From Paenibacillus_AP thailandensis (GTDB lineage: Bacteria > Bacillota > Bacilli > Paenibacillales > Paenibacillaceae), in contig NZ_JBHUMY010000009.1 in assembly GCF_042685365.1 (NCBI RefSeq), forward strand, positions 1 to 64,000: 64,000 nucleotides of DNA, written 5' to 3'. Each line of letters begins with the position of its first letter. Position 1 is the stretch's first letter. The translations under genes and the position numbers were made by a program. Shown here piece by piece: positions 63,059 through 64,000 of the stretch. Below the pieces are notes generated by a model. That model saw only the letters and a list, made by a program, of their open reading frames with translations. It was not told where the DNA came from and did not search any database.

Positions 63059-64000
63059 CTACATCTCTTTCGCTTTGCCGATGCGCGCCTCCATCTCCCG
63101 GTGCGCCTTCAGCACCTTATCGCTTTCGGACACTTCCGGCACGCCGACTCGCCACCATGACTCGTAACCGTCCGTATTCGTGCCCGGAACAACTTTGATC
63201 TCGATCAACGTCGACACCGTCTCTTCGCGCGCCTTGCGCAGCGCTTCGCGCAGCTCCTCCGCCGTCCGGGCCGTGTACGCTTTCGCTCCCATGCTTCGGG
63301 CATGCGCCGCGTAGTCGATCGGCATATACCCTCCCGTCAGCCCGCCGTCTGCGCCGGCCCGAAAGCGGAATTCGTTGCCGAAGCCGTCGCTGCCGTGATC
63401 CCGCTGCAAGTTATGGATGCACTGAAAGCCGTGGTTATCGAACAATAAAGCCGTTATTTTGATTCCTTCCTGCAAGCTCGTCACAAGCTCCGAATGAAGC
63501 ATCAGGTAGCTGCCGTCGCCGAGCGCGGCGTATACCCCGCGGCCTGGCTCGGCCATAGCCGCTCCGAATGCGCCGCTAATCTCGTAACCCATGCAGGAGA
63601 AGCCGTATTCCGCATGATACGTCCCCGGCTCCGTCGCCCGCCAAAGCCGATGCATGTCGCCCGGGAGGCTGCCGGCAGCGAACACGACGACATCCGAAGG
63701 CTGCAGCGTTTCGTTAATGATACCGAGCGCCCGCGTCTGCGCCAGCCCTTCGTCCGATTCAACGCGGTACAGCCGGTCGACCTCCCGGTCCCATTCCGCT
63801 TTCAGCGCCGCAAGCTCTCCATCGTCATAGCCGCTGCAGTAATTTCGCGCGGCAAGCGCCTCGCGCAACGCGGCCAGCCCTTCCTTCGCGTCTGCCGTAA
63901 CGGACAGCCCGCTAAGCTTCGCCGAATCGAAGCCGCTTACGTTTACGTTGACGAAATCGGCATCCTTGCTGGCGAAAGCCGATTTCGACGCGGTCGTAAA
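63059..64000 (-). CDS. iolD: 3D-(3,5/4)-trihydroxycyclohexane-1,2-dione hydrolase, 5' part missing
   Basis: The C-terminal 313 residues of a thiamine-diphosphate enzyme that opens the ring in inositol breakdown; the rest lies beyond the window. The ThDP-binding stretch GDGSYLMLHSEL and the NHGFQCIHNLQRDHGSDGFGNEF motif are diagnostic of IolD. The frame is open to base 64000 (reading VNVNVSGFDSAKLSGLSV near the edge), so the apparent start at 63868 is internal. First visible gene of iolDECAGB. Confidence 0.94.
   Translation of the reverse strand, partial: FTTASKSAFASKDADFVNVNVSGFDSAKLSGLSVTADAKEGLAALREALAARNYCSGYDDGELAALKAEWDREVDRLYRVESDEGLAQTRALGIINETLQPSDVVVFAAGSLPGDMHRLWRATEPGTYHAEYGFSCMGYEISGAFGAAMAEPGRGVYAALGDGSYLMLHSELVTSLQEGIKITALLFDNHGFQCIHNLQRDHGSDGFGNEFRFRAGADGGLTGGYMPIDYAAHARSMGAKAYTARTAEELREALRKAREETVSTLIEIKVVPGTNTDGYESWWRVGVPEVSESDKVLKAHREMEARIGKAKEM

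Overview
The window looks like a chromosomal segment of a Paenibacillaceae bacterium (Paenibacillus/Cohnella type). This rests on Bacillus-style ribosome binding sites (AGGAGG), CcpA-type cre boxes, lipobox-bearing lipoproteins, three YesM/YesN-type two-component systems placed next to sugar ABC transporters, and intracellular polysaccharide-degrading enzymes. The genus is an inference from content only. No rRNA or tRNA gene was seen.

Layout. (1) 1-9 kb, minus strand: a galactan-type locus of sensor kinase, AraC-type response regulator, solute-binding lipoprotein, two permeases and a GH53 endo-galactanase. (2) 9-11.7 kb: a ParB-fold-like protein and an MHYT-GGDEF-EAL c-di-GMP protein. (3) 11.8-17.8 kb: a complete fructose PTS operon, fruR-fruK-fruA(IIBC)-IIA-HPr-EI, behind a strong promoter whose -35 box is covered by a cre site. 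(4) 18-26.5 kb: a ChvE/MmsA/MmsB-type monosaccharide ABC transporter followed by a membrane-anchored sugar-binding protein, kinase and regulator, which together look like a three-component sugar sensor. (5) 26.5-28.7 kb: an MFS exporter divergent from a MerR/TipA-type regulator. (6) 29-35.7 kb: a PucR-family regulator, a small hypothetical gene, alanine dehydrogenase and metNPQ. (7) 35.8-43.5 kb: a secreted PL11 rhamnogalacturonan lyase, gene remnants, a GH95 enzyme and an M20 dipeptidase. (8) 43.6-55.7 kb: a second polysaccharide locus of two permeases, binding protein, kinase, regulator, heparinase II/III-like protein, GH88 and DUF2264, all on the minus strand. (9) 55.7-57.4 kb: an IS1595-like protein lacking the usual catalytic DE, flanked by two different arrays of degenerate short repeats and preceded by a LexA-like palindrome. 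(10) 57.5-64 kb: a myo-inositol operon iolD-E-C-A-G-B, with iolD running off the window.

Working together: most genes import and break down plant-type polysaccharides (galactan, rhamnogalacturonan, uronic-acid oligomers, fucosylated or galactosylated oligosaccharides), fructose and inositol. Each ABC locus has its own sensor pair, and cre boxes link at least three units to CcpA control.

Most unusual items: the IS1595-like gene in its repeat setting; an 18-bp/hexapeptide repeat inside the heparinase-like gene; an 18-bp minisatellite between iolE and iolD; and a shared ATTTTGACT element exactly 50 bp from the -10 box at two promoters of the locus at 43.6-55.7 kb.
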